NCBI GenBank assembly: GCA_946479985.1
Contig: CAMLIF010000008.1
Coordinates: forward strand, 1-64,000
Length of the DNA: 64,000 bases
Reading direction: 5' to 3'
Origin: an uncultured Flavobacteriales bacterium
GTDB lineage: Bacteria > Bacteroidota > Bacteroidia > Flavobacteriales > Crocinitomicaceae
In this document: one piece after another, positions 52,451 to 61,827 of the stretch
How positions within the stretch are numbered: the first letter of the stretch is position 1
Layout: each line of letters starts with the position of its first letter
Program-made: the position numbers and the translations under genes
The notes under the pieces: model-generated
The model's input: the letters and a program-made list of their open reading frames with translations, nothing else
Database searches by the model: none
Told to the model about the DNA's origin: nothing

Positions 52451-53797
52451 CTAGTGAGCAATATGGATGAGTTTATCTACCCGCGTTGCAGGTGTTTCAA
52501 CTGTCAATAAATATTGGCCAAGCGCAGTTTCATTTCCAATATCTAAAACAATACTATTCTGATTTGGTTCAATAGCGAAATTCTTAACCATTCGGCCGTC
52601 CATTGCGTACATGTTGATTGCTACTATTCGGTCATCGGACTTCACAGTTATTTGTGAACCGACTACATAGGTTGGGAAAATATCAATGGTACTTCCCAGC
52701 AAACAATTCAATACCAATGGATCTGAAAAGCTTTCGTTTCCGTCAATATCAGATCGCTTAATACGCACATAGTAATGGGCAAGCGGTGTAACGTTCAAAA
52801 GACATTCATAACTCAAAGGTGTTAACGACGGCCCTGAACAATTTATCTCCCGAATATTGTTGAAAGTGGTTCCGTCCTCTGAAAGCTGCACGTCGTATTT
52901 CGAACAATCATGTTCAGACTCTACTGTCCAGCGTAGTTTAATTTGTTCATTTATACAGTTGCCCTGAAGCTGAATGTCGTCTACCGGAAGTGCAATGGAA
53001 CATGAGTTACAGTTCAGGGAAACTGTTGCGCTTCCGAAATTTAAACCTGCTGCGCTGCTCCCAAAATAACAAATGTTTACGTTGGAAGTAGTAGTCATTT
53101 GCTGTGAGTTTATTACCTGACTATAGATTTCAATACATGACTGACCACTTGGTGAAGTGAACGCATCCGGATATTGATTGATCATGGTTCCGGTTTCTAT
53201 CGCTGATCCGGCTCCCGAACAAATGGGATTGGGTGAATTATTACTTTGAACAATGAAATAGCTGGATGTAAACGATCCGTAATTTACGAACTGGGTATTT
53301 GGGCCCTGAATTACCAACTGATTGAATGTAATGTTGAATTGTGAGGACAATGTACAGTTCATCAGGAGATTGTTCGGCCCGGTTACTATACTGCTTGAGA
53401 AATAAACATAACCATAGTTGTATAAACTGCAGTTAGATCCGAAAACCACCGCCGCACCTGTTGTTACACTTAAGTTTCCACCGGCGCAAACGTAAATGGT
53501 TCCTGAAGTGAAAGTAATTGCTGAAAGATTTAGTGTACCGCAAACAATTAATGTTCCGCCGTTAACTGTTAAACCGCTAAAGTTTGACGTTCCCGTTACG
53601 ACTCTTGTTATGCCAACTGTTAGATTGTCGTTGTCTATCAGTTCAATTCCACTTGCGCATGTTGGCTGCACGGGTGGTGCTGAACATTGTGCGTTTGAAA
53701 TCACAGGACTGCATAGCAAAGAGTATGCAGTGATAATACAAATAGTTAAGAGTGTTTGAACAGATTTTTGCTTGGAGTAGTTTACAGAAGTTCTCAT
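52451..53797 (-). CDS. Secreted protein with T9SS sorting domain
   Basis: 448 residues from the ATG opening the long signal peptide MRTSVNYSKQKSVQTLLTIC (cut after SNAQ). The middle has repeating beta-helix-like units with many Ser, Thr and Asn (about residues 65-210), then a fibronectin-III-like segment (LPVDDIQLQGNCINEQIKLRWTVESEHDCSKYDVQLSEDG), and a C-terminal domain of 75 residues (TIDIFPTYVVGSQITVKS ... GQYLLTVETP). That domain is diverged from type A but fits T9SS export. Isolated gene. Confidence 0.8.
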   Translation of the reverse strand: MRTSVNYSKQKSVQTLLTICIITAYSLLCSPVISNAQCSAPPVQPTCASGIELIDNDNLTVGITRVVTGTSNFSGLTVNGGTLIVCGTLNLSAITFTSGTIYVCAGGNLSVTTGAAVVFGSNCSLYNYGYVYFSSSIVTGPNNLLMNCTLSSQFNITFNQLVIQGPNTQFVNYGSFTSSYFIVQSNNSPNPICSGAGSAIETGTMINQYPDAFTSPSGQSCIEIYSQVINSQQMTTTSNVNICYFGSSAAGLNFGSATVSLNCNSCSIALPVDDIQLQGNCINEQIKLRWTVESEHDCSKYDVQLSEDGTTFNNIREINCSGPSLTPLSYECLLNVTPLAHYYVRIKRSDIDGNESFSDPLVLNCLLGSTIDIFPTYVVGSQITVKSDDRIVAINMYAMDGRMVKNFAIEPNQNSIVLDIGNETALGQYLLTVETPATRVDKLIHIAH

Positions 53798-53928
53798 AGT
53801 GTTTAAATCGTCCGCAAAGAAGAGCAAAATTCCTAAATCGATTCAGCTGGAAAGTCCGAAACAGCTAATTTGTGAGCTGAAATGCCTGAATACGGATTTG
53901 AACCGACTAAAAAGACTGTAGATCAAGT

Positions 53929-54306
53929 TTACTGATCAAGCCATTCCAGAAAAGCAGGTAAGCGACTTTTGGTGACAAGTATTTTGCCTGATGATTTCAT
54001 GAAGATCATTGCCCGCTGACCAAAATAAGTTTCTACTCTGTCAATACCCTCGAACGAAACAATTGAGGATCTGCTAACCTGGAAGAAGAGCTGAGGATCT
54101 AGAAGCTCTGAAATTTCCGACAGGCTTCCTTTCAGGTGATAGCCTTTCCCACTTAGGGTGAAAAGCTGTACGCTTCCCTTTTCGAGTGTGAAATATGAAA
54201 CATCAACTGTCTTGATTGATAGTATCGATTCTTTGTAAAAAACTATAAATCGACTCTTCTTGCGTTGAGCGGAAGTTGCAGGTTGCGTTGTAGTGTTTTC
54301 CGACAT
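53929..54306 (-). CDS. Stand-alone LytTR-domain transcriptional regulator
   Basis: 125 residues: a 20-residue polar N-terminus and one LytTR DNA-binding domain (SRFIVFYKESILSIKTVDVSYFTLEKGSVQLFTLSGKGYHLKGSLSEISELLDPQLFFQVSRSSIVS). No receiver domain, so it is not a classical response regulator; the input may be another protein or its expression level. No partner gene is adjacent. LytTR sites typically are direct repeats upstream of targets, not identified here. Confidence 0.85.
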   Translation of the reverse strand: MSENTTTQPATSAQRKKSRFIVFYKESILSIKTVDVSYFTLEKGSVQLFTLSGKGYHLKGSLSEISELLDPQLFFQVSRSSIVSFEGIDRVETYFGQRAMIFMKSSGKILVTKSRLPAFLEWLDQ

Positions 54307-54469
54307 TTTAATTTGGTCTTATACTTGATGCAGTATAGCTTTCAGTGTAGCACAGTAAAGATTTGAGTGCTCAAGAACACTTTGTTTCCAGTGTCTCTGA
54401 TTCACCAATATTGGCGCGAAATTAATATATTATTCACTCCCATTTTGGAGGATTAAGGTACTGGGGGGC

Positions 54470-54565
54470 TACTTTTGTTATTCAGTACATAGTATTTTCG
54501 ACAGTTGTTTTAGTTGGACATTTTTATTTTCCGCATGTTATTCTAACATCTAATCGTTACATTTG
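54470..54565 (+). promoter_or_regulatory. Two promoter boxes upstream of the superoxide dismutase gene
   Basis: TACTTTTG at 54470 (with TTTG 22 bp upstream) and TACATTTG at 54558 (25 nt before the ATG). Both fit TAnnTTTG; use of two start sites is an inference. Confidence 0.5.
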
Positions 54566-54590
54566 TTATTCAACAAAAAATATAGAAAAC

Positions 54591-55190
54591 ATGGCATTCG
54601 AATTACCAAAATTGGCCTATGCATACGATGCTCTTGAGCCACATATTGATGCGAGAACAATGGAAATACACCATTCAAAACATCACCAGGCATATACAAC
54701 TAATTTGAATAACGCAATTGCCGGAACTGATTTGGAAGGGAAAACAATTGAAGAAATTCTGAAGTTAGGAAAAGATAAACCGGCTGTTAGAAATAATGGT
54801 GGTGGATATTGGAATCATAACTTGTTCTGGGAAATCATGGCACCTAATGCAGGTGGTGAACCAACAGGAGAATTGAAGCAAGCAATCCTGGATGCGTTCG
54901 GAACATTTGAGAATTTTAAAGATGAATTTGCAAAAGCTGCTGCTACTCGTTTCGGTTCTGGCTGGGCATGGCTGTGTGTAACTGATGGAAAATTGGAGAT
55001 TTGCTCAACTGCTAACCAGGATAACCCGCTTATGGGAGAAGGTTGTAAAGGAACAGCAATTCTTGGATTAGATGTTTGGGAACATGCATACTACCTGAAC
55101 TACCAAAATCGCAGACCGGATTACATCAATGCATTCTTTAATGTAATCTCTTGGGATACAGTCGCAAAGAAATTCGCTGCAGCGAAATAA
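54591..55190 (+). CDS. sodA: Superoxide dismutase, Fe/Mn family (Mn-type residues)
   Basis: 199 residues. Metal ligands H27, H76, D161 and H165 are present ([30 protein letters not shown]). Gly-rich NNGGGYWNH with Q143 in ANQDNPLMG matches manganese-type enzymes; iron enzymes place the glutamine near the second His. Cytoplasmic; no signal. Dismutates superoxide to peroxide and oxygen. Shares a bidirectional terminator with the convergent gene. Confidence 0.92.
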   Translation: MAFELPKLAYAYDALEPHIDARTMEIHHSKHHQAYTTNLNNAIAGTDLEGKTIEEILKLGKDKPAVRNNGGGYWNHNLFWEIMAPNAGGEPTGELKQAILDAFGTFENFKDEFAKAAATRFGSGWAWLCVTDGKLEICSTANQDNPLMGEGCKGTAILGLDVWEHAYYLNYQNRRPDYINAFFNVISWDTVAKKFAAAK

Positions 55191-55204
55191 TTGTAAGACA
55201 CTTC

Positions 55205-55259
55205 AAAAAAATCCCCGGTCACTGAATCCGCCCGAGGCGGAAAGTGCCGGGGATTTTTT
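55205..55259. terminator. Bidirectional terminator between sod and the anchor-L gene
   Basis: AAAAAAATCCCCGG/CCGGGGATTTTTT arms enclose an inner CACT/AGTG and TCCGCC/GGCGGA stem. A runs and T runs on both flanks. Confidence 0.9.
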
Positions 55260-55277
55260 ATGTGATAGAGTTTTCTG

Positions 55278-56912
55278 TTAGTTCGTTAAAACCAAACGCT
55301 TCGGTGCGTAATCATCTAGTTGGATCAAATAAACCCCGTGAGCAAATCCTTGCAGGTCAAGTGTAGTTTTCAATCCGTTTGATGGTGTTTCCAATAAAAG
55401 GGTTCCGTTAATGGAAAGCACGCGAATAGTTTGCGTAACGTTTTCAGAAGTTACCGTAACAAATTGGTTTGCCGGGTTCGGGCTCATACCCCAGTTTAAT
55501 TTTGTGTTTTCATGAATACCAAGATAAGGTGTTCCATTGCTCGTTATTCCTTCGGTAAGAATGGCGTAATCTACTCCCTCAACATCGCTGTTTTCCGGGA
55601 CATTGAAAACCAAAGTGTCTGTATGCGGAATGTATGGAACGTCTACTAAAAGGTAATAATCGTCCGCAGGGACATTTTCAATTGTAAAATCACCGTTCAC
55701 ATCAGAAAAGGCAAAACCTTTGGTTTCATTTGTTGACACCGATTTTAATAAAAGGAGAGCTCCTTCAAACGGAACAGTGAGCGATTTTACATAAGAAGTA
55801 TCAACTACAATATTTCCGGAAACAGAACTTGTTCCGTCAAGAACATTCAACGTATCTGCATCAATATCTGCATTGCTTAAATAGCATGGCAATCCAATAG
55901 CATCTGCACCTGTCCACGTTGAACTGGTTGCAAAATATAACGGTGCTGTTCCGGGAAATAATACAGGATCAGGAGTAAAACGCACATGGTACATTCCTGT
56001 AGGAAGACTATCAATCAGATACGTTCCGTTTGAAACTGCGACTGTTTCGACTGGAAGAGCTACCAGGGTGTCCTGAACAAAATTGAAGACTTCAAGTAAA
56101 CCTTCTGCAACCTGTCCGTTCACAGTTAAATTTCCGTTTATGTCGTTGTACGACTCTTGTTCATCAAGGAAAATAGCAGAATCAAAAACATCATCAGATA
56201 CATCTGAAATAACCAATTTGATATGGTAGGTGCTTCCAACCTGTGCAAAGAATTTTGCTTCAAGTGGAACAGTATACCCGTCAAAAACGAAATTTGTTGA
56301 ATTCGGTCCTGCAAGATTATCGTTGTAGTACTGTGGATTCACAATTTGATTGATTGAGTTGATCTCAACAGGAATGGTTGTTCCGGGAACCTGGGCAATA
56401 TTAACGGGTGTTCCGCCATTCTCAGAAACCAAAAACAAGAATCTGTCATTATACGGTGTGTTCGAATATTCCGGATATTCTTCGGAAGCAAAAATATAAT
56501 TGAAACGAATAGTGTCTGAAATAATCGGGGTAAAATCAAAGTGAACTGCTATCGCATCAAAACTTCCGGCTCCTTGCCCCTGTAAATTTCCGTACAGGAT
56601 AATATCATTATCACCGGGCATACCCAGTCCGTAATTTGAAAAATTGCCGGAAGACATACTGGAATAATTCGGTATTCCGGTAGAAAGTACCAACCCGCTG
56701 TTTACGCCTAAGGATGAGCCGTTTTCAAAACGTGCAATCTGCGGACCGGCACCTTGTATACTCACGTTCGATACGCCCTGGCATTGAACACCGAAGATAT
56801 TCGTAATAAGGGTTTGAAGATCGGTAACGTTCGAATAGGTCATTTGAGCCGATGCCTGAACGCCAACGAATGGAACAATAAATAACACTGAGATTAATTT
56901 CAACTGTTTCAT
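55278..56912 (-). CDS. Choice-of-anchor L domain protein with T9SS type A sorting domain
   Basis: 544 residues. Signal peptide (ending VQASAQ), a choice-of-anchor L domain (LQTLITNIFGVQCQGVSNVSI; IRFNYIFASEEYPEYSNTPYNDRFLFLVS), two carboxypeptidase-regulatory-like beta sandwiches and a C-terminal domain (LNWGMSPNPANQFVTVTS ... GVYLIQLDDYAPKRLVLTN). A large surface protein with likely adhesive role. Convergent with sod. Confidence 0.85.
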   Translation of the reverse strand: MKQLKLISVLFIVPFVGVQASAQMTYSNVTDLQTLITNIFGVQCQGVSNVSIQGAGPQIARFENGSSLGVNSGLVLSTGIPNYSSMSSGNFSNYGLGMPGDNDIILYGNLQGQGAGSFDAIAVHFDFTPIISDTIRFNYIFASEEYPEYSNTPYNDRFLFLVSENGGTPVNIAQVPGTTIPVEINSINQIVNPQYYNDNLAGPNSTNFVFDGYTVPLEAKFFAQVGSTYHIKLVISDVSDDVFDSAIFLDEQESYNDINGNLTVNGQVAEGLLEVFNFVQDTLVALPVETVAVSNGTYLIDSLPTGMYHVRFTPDPVLFPGTAPLYFATSSTWTGADAIGLPCYLSNADIDADTLNVLDGTSSVSGNIVVDTSYVKSLTVPFEGALLLLKSVSTNETKGFAFSDVNGDFTIENVPADDYYLLVDVPYIPHTDTLVFNVPENSDVEGVDYAILTEGITSNGTPYLGIHENTKLNWGMSPNPANQFVTVTSENVTQTIRVLSINGTLLLETPSNGLKTTLDLQGFAHGVYLIQLDDYAPKRLVLTN

Positions 56913-56996
56913 AGTAGGATTTTTAAGTAATTGCTAAACGATTTGTTCTTATCTTTGGTTGCTTGTTAATAATAATTGATAGTCAGCTTTTTACAG

Positions 56997-57101
56997 GCTT
57001 TTTTGGTACGGTTGTTATTAGATAATTAACAAAAAATTCACAACTAAACGTATAAAAAGTTAGATTAAAAACAATTTGTTAATGGTTGCTTTTTTGGTAC
57101 G
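56997..57101. repeat. 14-bp direct repeat GCTTTTTTGGTACG in a divergent promoter region
   Basis: Two exact copies (56997-57010 and 57088-57101) 91 bp apart, each followed by a GTT/CTT-rich stretch. They lie between the divergent anchor-L and VWD genes and could be shared regulator sites. Confidence 0.6.
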
Positions 57102-57140
57102 CTTATTGTCTTTACCGAAAAGTCTTTAATACAAAGCGTT

Positions 57141-58922
57141 ATGAAAAAACTTGTTTTACCCCTTTTATTAATTTCTGGCTTAGGAAACTCCTTTGCTCAG
57201 ACTTCCTCATTTACAACTCAGTTTGCCAGTGTTCGTTCAGAAATGGTTGCTTGGGATAAGGTACGAGGTGAGTGGCTTGCTAACAGCATGGAAGCAATGT
57301 CTACGAACCAGGAGATACCTGATCGCAATTTTCCGGAGAAATTCGCACCAGCTGAAATGTATATGGCTATGCCGGCGAATGTTCGGGGCAATGTGCAGCG
57401 AATTGTTACTGCGCAAACAAATAGTTCCGACAGTTCCAGCAGACAACAATGGAACACTGTGAATCAGTTCGTTTCCCGGCCTGTTTGCAGTGCTGCTCAA
57501 GGAAGAACATACGGAGATCCGCATTTGACTTCTTTTGATGGTGCTTCGTTCTCTTTCCAAACGGTTGGAGAATTTAACCTGGTTAAGTCACAATCCGGAC
57601 ACATGATCGTTCAAACGCGTCAGCGCGCTGAAGGCGAAAGTGTTTCCCTGAATAGCGCAGTTGCAATGTGGGTGAACGGTGATCGCGTTTGTTATTATGC
57701 TTCTACTTTCCCTGACGGAAACAGATCTACGCCTTTTAGGGTTGACGGTCAGGCAGTTTATGTTGAAAACGGAACTTACTATCTGAATCACGGCGGGGTT
57801 ATTACGGCTACAAAAAATGATTACATCGTTACCTGGCCTACCGGCGAACGTGTAAAATTGGATAGAGGAACTTTTGGTTCCGGTGATTTTGTAAATGTTG
57901 CCGTAGAAATTTTCCCTTGTGCTGATATATATGATGGCGTTCTTGGAAATGCCAACGGTCGTCAGAACGATGATTTTGATGTGAACGGAAGACAACCAAA
58001 TATGAACATGGGTGTTTTTGCATCTTCAGATGCTTCATCAGATGCACTTCAACGTCAATACCAGGCTTTCCTTGCACAAGATTTCGCATCTTACTGGAGA
58101 GTTACCCCGCAAACATCTTTGTTTGATTACGGTTTCGGTCAAAGTACAGCTTCATTCACGGATGCGAGTTTCCCTAGAGTTTATCAAACAATTGGTGACT
58201 TAAACCAATCTGATCGTGACAGAGCAAGAAGAGATTGTGAACGTCAAGGGTTTACAGGAGCATCTTTGAACGCTTGTATTTACGATAACGGATTCCTGCG
58301 AATTCCTCCAACACCGCAACCATCAGTTCCTGTTGTTGTTCGCGAACCAATTACAACTCCGATTACCACTCCGGTACCAAATGTAAATCCGGGTGGGAGA
58401 ACTACAGGAAGAGTTAGCTCAACACCAAACCCTCCTGTTCGTGGTGGTGGTGAACCAACCGGAACTTCGGATGTAGGTTCAGAAACTATTTCAAGAGATT
58501 CTGGTGCGGGAACAGGTGGTGTTATTGCTCAACCGAGAGAAACTAGTACAACTACTCCGACGGAAACTGGTTCCGGAAGTGAACCGATTACTCGCGGTAA
58601 CGGAACAGCAACTGGAACAACAACAAAAGAGCCAAATCCGTATGAACCGCCAATTGAACCGGAAAGAAAAGTGATCCGTGTTAATAAACAAACGGTTTCT
58701 TCTCCGGCAACATCTGGTTCGGGAAATTCAAATAGTTCTGGTTCAGGATCAAGTTCTTCAACTCCGAGCAGATCAACGTCAAGTCCTGCACCAACACCGG
58801 CTCCGAGACCAACACCTGCACCAGCTCCGAAACCAGCGCCGGCGCCAAAAGCAACACCTGCCCCGGCACCGACTCCTGCTCCGACACCAAGAACTGCTCC
58901 GGCACCCGTTAAAAGACCGTAA
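57141..58922 (+). CDS. Secreted protein with von Willebrand factor type D domain
   Basis: 593 residues. Signal peptide MKKLVLPLLLISGLGNSFAQ; a helical N-terminal region; a VWD domain starting RTYGDPHLTSFDGASFSFQTVGEFNLVKS with GDPH and the GVLGNANGRQNDDF motif; then a Cys-poor linker and a 190-residue Gly/Ser/Thr- and Pro/Ala-rich tail (PTPAPAPKPAPAPK repeats). No T9SS domain. A surface or extracellular polymer-like protein. The proline/alanine tail may span the cell surface. Confidence 0.82.
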   Translation: MKKLVLPLLLISGLGNSFAQTSSFTTQFASVRSEMVAWDKVRGEWLANSMEAMSTNQEIPDRNFPEKFAPAEMYMAMPANVRGNVQRIVTAQTNSSDSSSRQQWNTVNQFVSRPVCSAAQGRTYGDPHLTSFDGASFSFQTVGEFNLVKSQSGHMIVQTRQRAEGESVSLNSAVAMWVNGDRVCYYASTFPDGNRSTPFRVDGQAVYVENGTYYLNHGGVITATKNDYIVTWPTGERVKLDRGTFGSGDFVNVAVEIFPCADIYDGVLGNANGRQNDDFDVNGRQPNMNMGVFASSDASSDALQRQYQAFLAQDFASYWRVTPQTSLFDYGFGQSTASFTDASFPRVYQTIGDLNQSDRDRARRDCERQGFTGASLNACIYDNGFLRIPPTPQPSVPVVVREPITTPITTPVPNVNPGGRTTGRVSSTPNPPVRGGGEPTGTSDVGSETISRDSGAGTGGVIAQPRETSTTTPTETGSGSEPITRGNGTATGTTTKEPNPYEPPIEPERKVIRVNKQTVSSPATSGSGNSNSSGSGSSSSTPSRSTSSPAPTPAPRPTPAPAPKPAPAPKATPAPAPTPAPTPRTAPAPVKRP

Positions 58923-58940
58923 TTAAAAAATAAATATTGG

Positions 58941-58976
58941 AAATCTCTGCTTGTAACAACAGGCAGAGATTTTTTG
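58941..58976 (+). terminator. Terminator after the VWD gene
   Basis: AATCTCTGC/GCAGAGATT around a 12-nt loop, followed by TTTTTG. Confidence 0.85.
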
Positions 58977-59081
58977 CTTTGATGTAACTTATACGACTTG
59001 TAGGATTAATAAACTAAAGCTATTAAGAATGGAACGTTGATTACTTCTAATAAAAGATAGGATCTCCGGATTTTGTCGGTG

Positions 59082-59089
59082 TATTTTTG
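59082..59089 (+). promoter_or_regulatory. Leaderless promoter (TATTTTTG-N4-ATG) of the AsmA-like gene
   Basis: TATTTTTG, TATT, then ATG. Same spacing as the padR, oxidoreductase and SirB1-like genes. Confidence 0.55.
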
Positions 59090-59093
59090 TATT

Positions 59094-61775
59094 ATGAAGG
59101 GATGGTGGCGTTACCTGCGGAAAACTCTTATTTGGTTGGTGTCAATTACGTTGTCATTGATGCTGATCATTACGTTGTTATTAGTCATCTACAAAAAAGA
59201 AATTATTGATTATGCAGTTGGAGAAATCAATAAAAATCTTAAATCAGAAGTTCGGGTAAAAGAAATAGATTTGACCTTTTGGGCAACATTCCCTAATTTA
59301 TCTATTGACTTTAATGAAGTTTTTATTCAGGATGCAGTTCCTAACAGCACGCGCTTAGACACCTTGTTTCAGGCAGATCAAATGCGTCTGAAGTTTAATC
59401 CATGGGACGTTTGGAACGAGCGTTACCACGTGAAAGCCTTGGAAATCAATAACGGAACCGTACATCTGAAGATTGACAAGAAGGGCAGGGAAAATTATGA
59501 TATTCTTAAAGAATCTGAAGACAATAGTTCATCCGACTTTGATGTGAAACTAAAGGGCATTGAATTGAATGAGATTCAGTTTATCTATTCCAATCAGGTT
59601 TCCGAACAGATTTATTCAGCGAAAATTCATGAGGCTTTTTTAAACGGAAGCTTCGATGCAAAGAAATTTACCGTTGCCACAAATGCTTCTATGACTATTC
59701 AGAAAATTCAGAATGGCTTAGTTCCGTTTGTAGTGAATAAGCCGGCTCTGGCGAGGTGTTCCGTAAATGTTGACAATGAGAAAAACACGATCAGTATTCC
59801 TAATGGGGAAGTGGTCTTAGCAAAACTTCCTTTTTCGTTCAATTTGCTGTTGCAGGACAGTTCATTGCATACGGAGGTAAGTGCTGAGAAACTCAGCTTT
59901 CAGGACGTTGCAAACAATCTGAGCGCAACTGAAGTGGATCAGATAGACCGTTTTAAAGGAAGCGGAACAGTAGATTTCCATTTGGAACTAGACAATGAAT
60001 TGCGGGCTGAATCGTCTCCATTAATTGATTGCAGTTTCAATATTCACAACGGAAAATTGACCGAACCTGAGAACAACGTTACCGTTTCTTCGATCCAGCT
60101 CAATGGAATTTATTCAACGCTGAAAGGTAAGGGAAATGAAGAATTAGCCCTGAAAAATTTGTCATTCCTCTCTGCTTCCGGAGCTTTTAACGGAGCATGT
60201 ATGATTCAGCATTTCAATGCGCCGCGCTATTCGGGAAAAGCAAACGGGGCTGTAGATTTAGCGATGCTCCACGCACTTTTCCACTTTCCGAAAATGAAAA
60301 CGGTTTCTGGTAAAGTTGATTTGAGAACTGTATTCGATCTGCAGACCATATTTGTTGAAAATGAACCAGAAATTGAAATAGTAGAAGGAAGCGGTTCGGC
60401 GCAATTCAAAAATTCCAGATTCCAAATGGAACACGATTCCCGGATTTTTGAGAATATTAACGGGACATTGCTGTTGAACAGAACGGAAGCTGCCTTGCAG
60501 AAATGTGAAGTGCATTTAGGCTCATCGGAACTATTCCTGAACGGGTACTTCAACAATATTGATGGCTTCCTTCAAAACAGAACAAATCTTACAGTTGATG
60601 TAACAGCCGATTCCAAGCACATTGATTTGGCTGATTTTACGAATTCCCTTACACTCGGAGAAACAGGTGCAAATGGGCTGCGTGAATTTATGCTGCCCGA
60701 TCAAATCGACGGTTCTGTTGTTCTGGACATTCGTAAATTGAAATTGGATTCACATTATTTCAAAGATTTGCATGGAAATATGCAGGTTGGCCCACGACAA
60801 TTGAAAATCAGCAAACTCTTCGGGAGATCTGCAGATGCAAGTGTTTCCGGAACGGTTGTTATTAACGAAACTGCCCCGGAATATTTCCAAATGGCTAGTT
60901 CTCTTTATTCATCTGATATCCAATTCCGCCCGTTGTTTAAAGAGTGGAATAATTTCGATCAGGACGTTATCACTGCTGAAAATATTTCCGGAAGAGCTGA
61001 AATTCTTCTTGATCTGAAAGCACCGTTTTCTTTCAGTGAAGGGATTATTAAAAAGAAGATCGAGGCAGAAATGAAAGTGAAAGTGTTCAATGGAAGTTTA
61101 AAGAATGTGAGTACGTTCAAAGCGCTCACTGCCGATCTGAAAACCCCGAAAACACGAGTTGTTCTGAAAAGCAGAGATGTGGAAGCGCTGGAAGGCAAGC
61201 TCGACAATATCAAATTCGAAACACTCGAGAACACCATTTTCATTAAAAATAGTACCATTTACATACCGAAAATGGAGATCCATTCTTCTGCTCTCGATAT
61301 TACAACTATTGGAACGCATACATTTAATAACGACATCGATTACCGTTTTGCTTTCCGGATGCGGGATTTGAAAGTCAGGAAAGATGAATCTGAATTCGGA
61401 ATTGTGGAGGATGACAATACAGGAATCAAGATTTTTGTCCGTATGTATGGAAACCTGGATGATCCGACCATTGAATGGGATAAAGATTCAAAACAAGAAC
61501 AGGCGCGTGAAAACAGAGAACTGGTCAAAACAGAAACGATGTCAATTCTAAAATCAGAACTGGGACTTTTCAAGAAAGACACTACGGTGAAAACCTACCA
61601 GCCAAAAGTAAAACAGCGCGAAGTCCTTGAGATTAAGTTTGGTGAAGAAGAGAAGGTTGATCCTGTCGAGGTGAAAAAAGAAAAGGAGAAGAAGCAAACC
61701 AAGCTCAATCAGACTTTTGAGAAATTAAAAGAACAGGGAAAAAAAGAAAAACAGGAAGAATTCACTGTTGATTGA
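59094..61775 (+). CDS. AsmA-like membrane protein
   Basis: 893 residues from the ATG that follows a TAnnTTTG box by four bases; a TTG seven codons upstream overlaps that box. One N-terminal membrane helix (LIWLVSITLSLMLIITLLLVIY), then long beta-helical repeats typical of AsmA/TamB-family proteins that shuttle phospholipids to the outer membrane: YHVKALEINNGTVHLKIDKKG and IYIPKMEIHSSALDITTIGTH. A Lys/Glu-rich tail follows. Likely inner membrane with a periplasmic bridge. Confidence 0.8.
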   Translation: MKGWWRYLRKTLIWLVSITLSLMLIITLLLVIYKKEIIDYAVGEINKNLKSEVRVKEIDLTFWATFPNLSIDFNEVFIQDAVPNSTRLDTLFQADQMRLKFNPWDVWNERYHVKALEINNGTVHLKIDKKGRENYDILKESEDNSSSDFDVKLKGIELNEIQFIYSNQVSEQIYSAKIHEAFLNGSFDAKKFTVATNASMTIQKIQNGLVPFVVNKPALARCSVNVDNEKNTISIPNGEVVLAKLPFSFNLLLQDSSLHTEVSAEKLSFQDVANNLSATEVDQIDRFKGSGTVDFHLELDNELRAESSPLIDCSFNIHNGKLTEPENNVTVSSIQLNGIYSTLKGKGNEELALKNLSFLSASGAFNGACMIQHFNAPRYSGKANGAVDLAMLHALFHFPKMKTVSGKVDLRTVFDLQTIFVENEPEIEIVEGSGSAQFKNSRFQMEHDSRIFENINGTLLLNRTEAALQKCEVHLGSSELFLNGYFNNIDGFLQNRTNLTVDVTADSKHIDLADFTNSLTLGETGANGLREFMLPDQIDGSVVLDIRKLKLDSHYFKDLHGNMQVGPRQLKISKLFGRSADASVSGTVVINETAPEYFQMASSLYSSDIQFRPLFKEWNNFDQDVITAENISGRAEILLDLKAPFSFSEGIIKKKIEAEMKVKVFNGSLKNVSTFKALTADLKTPKTRVVLKSRDVEALEGKLDNIKFETLENTIFIKNSTIYIPKMEIHSSALDITTIGTHTFNNDIDYRFAFRMRDLKVRKDESEFGIVEDDNTGIKIFVRMYGNLDDPTIEWDKDSKQEQARENRELVKTETMSILKSELGLFKKDTTVKTYQPKVKQREVLEIKFGEEEKVDPVEVKKEKEKKQTKLNQTFEKLKEQGKKEKQEEFTVD

Positions 61776-61827
61776 ACCAAAAGTGCCTGAGCTTGTAATA
61801 ACAGTCGAATTACAAATTTGACCGATT

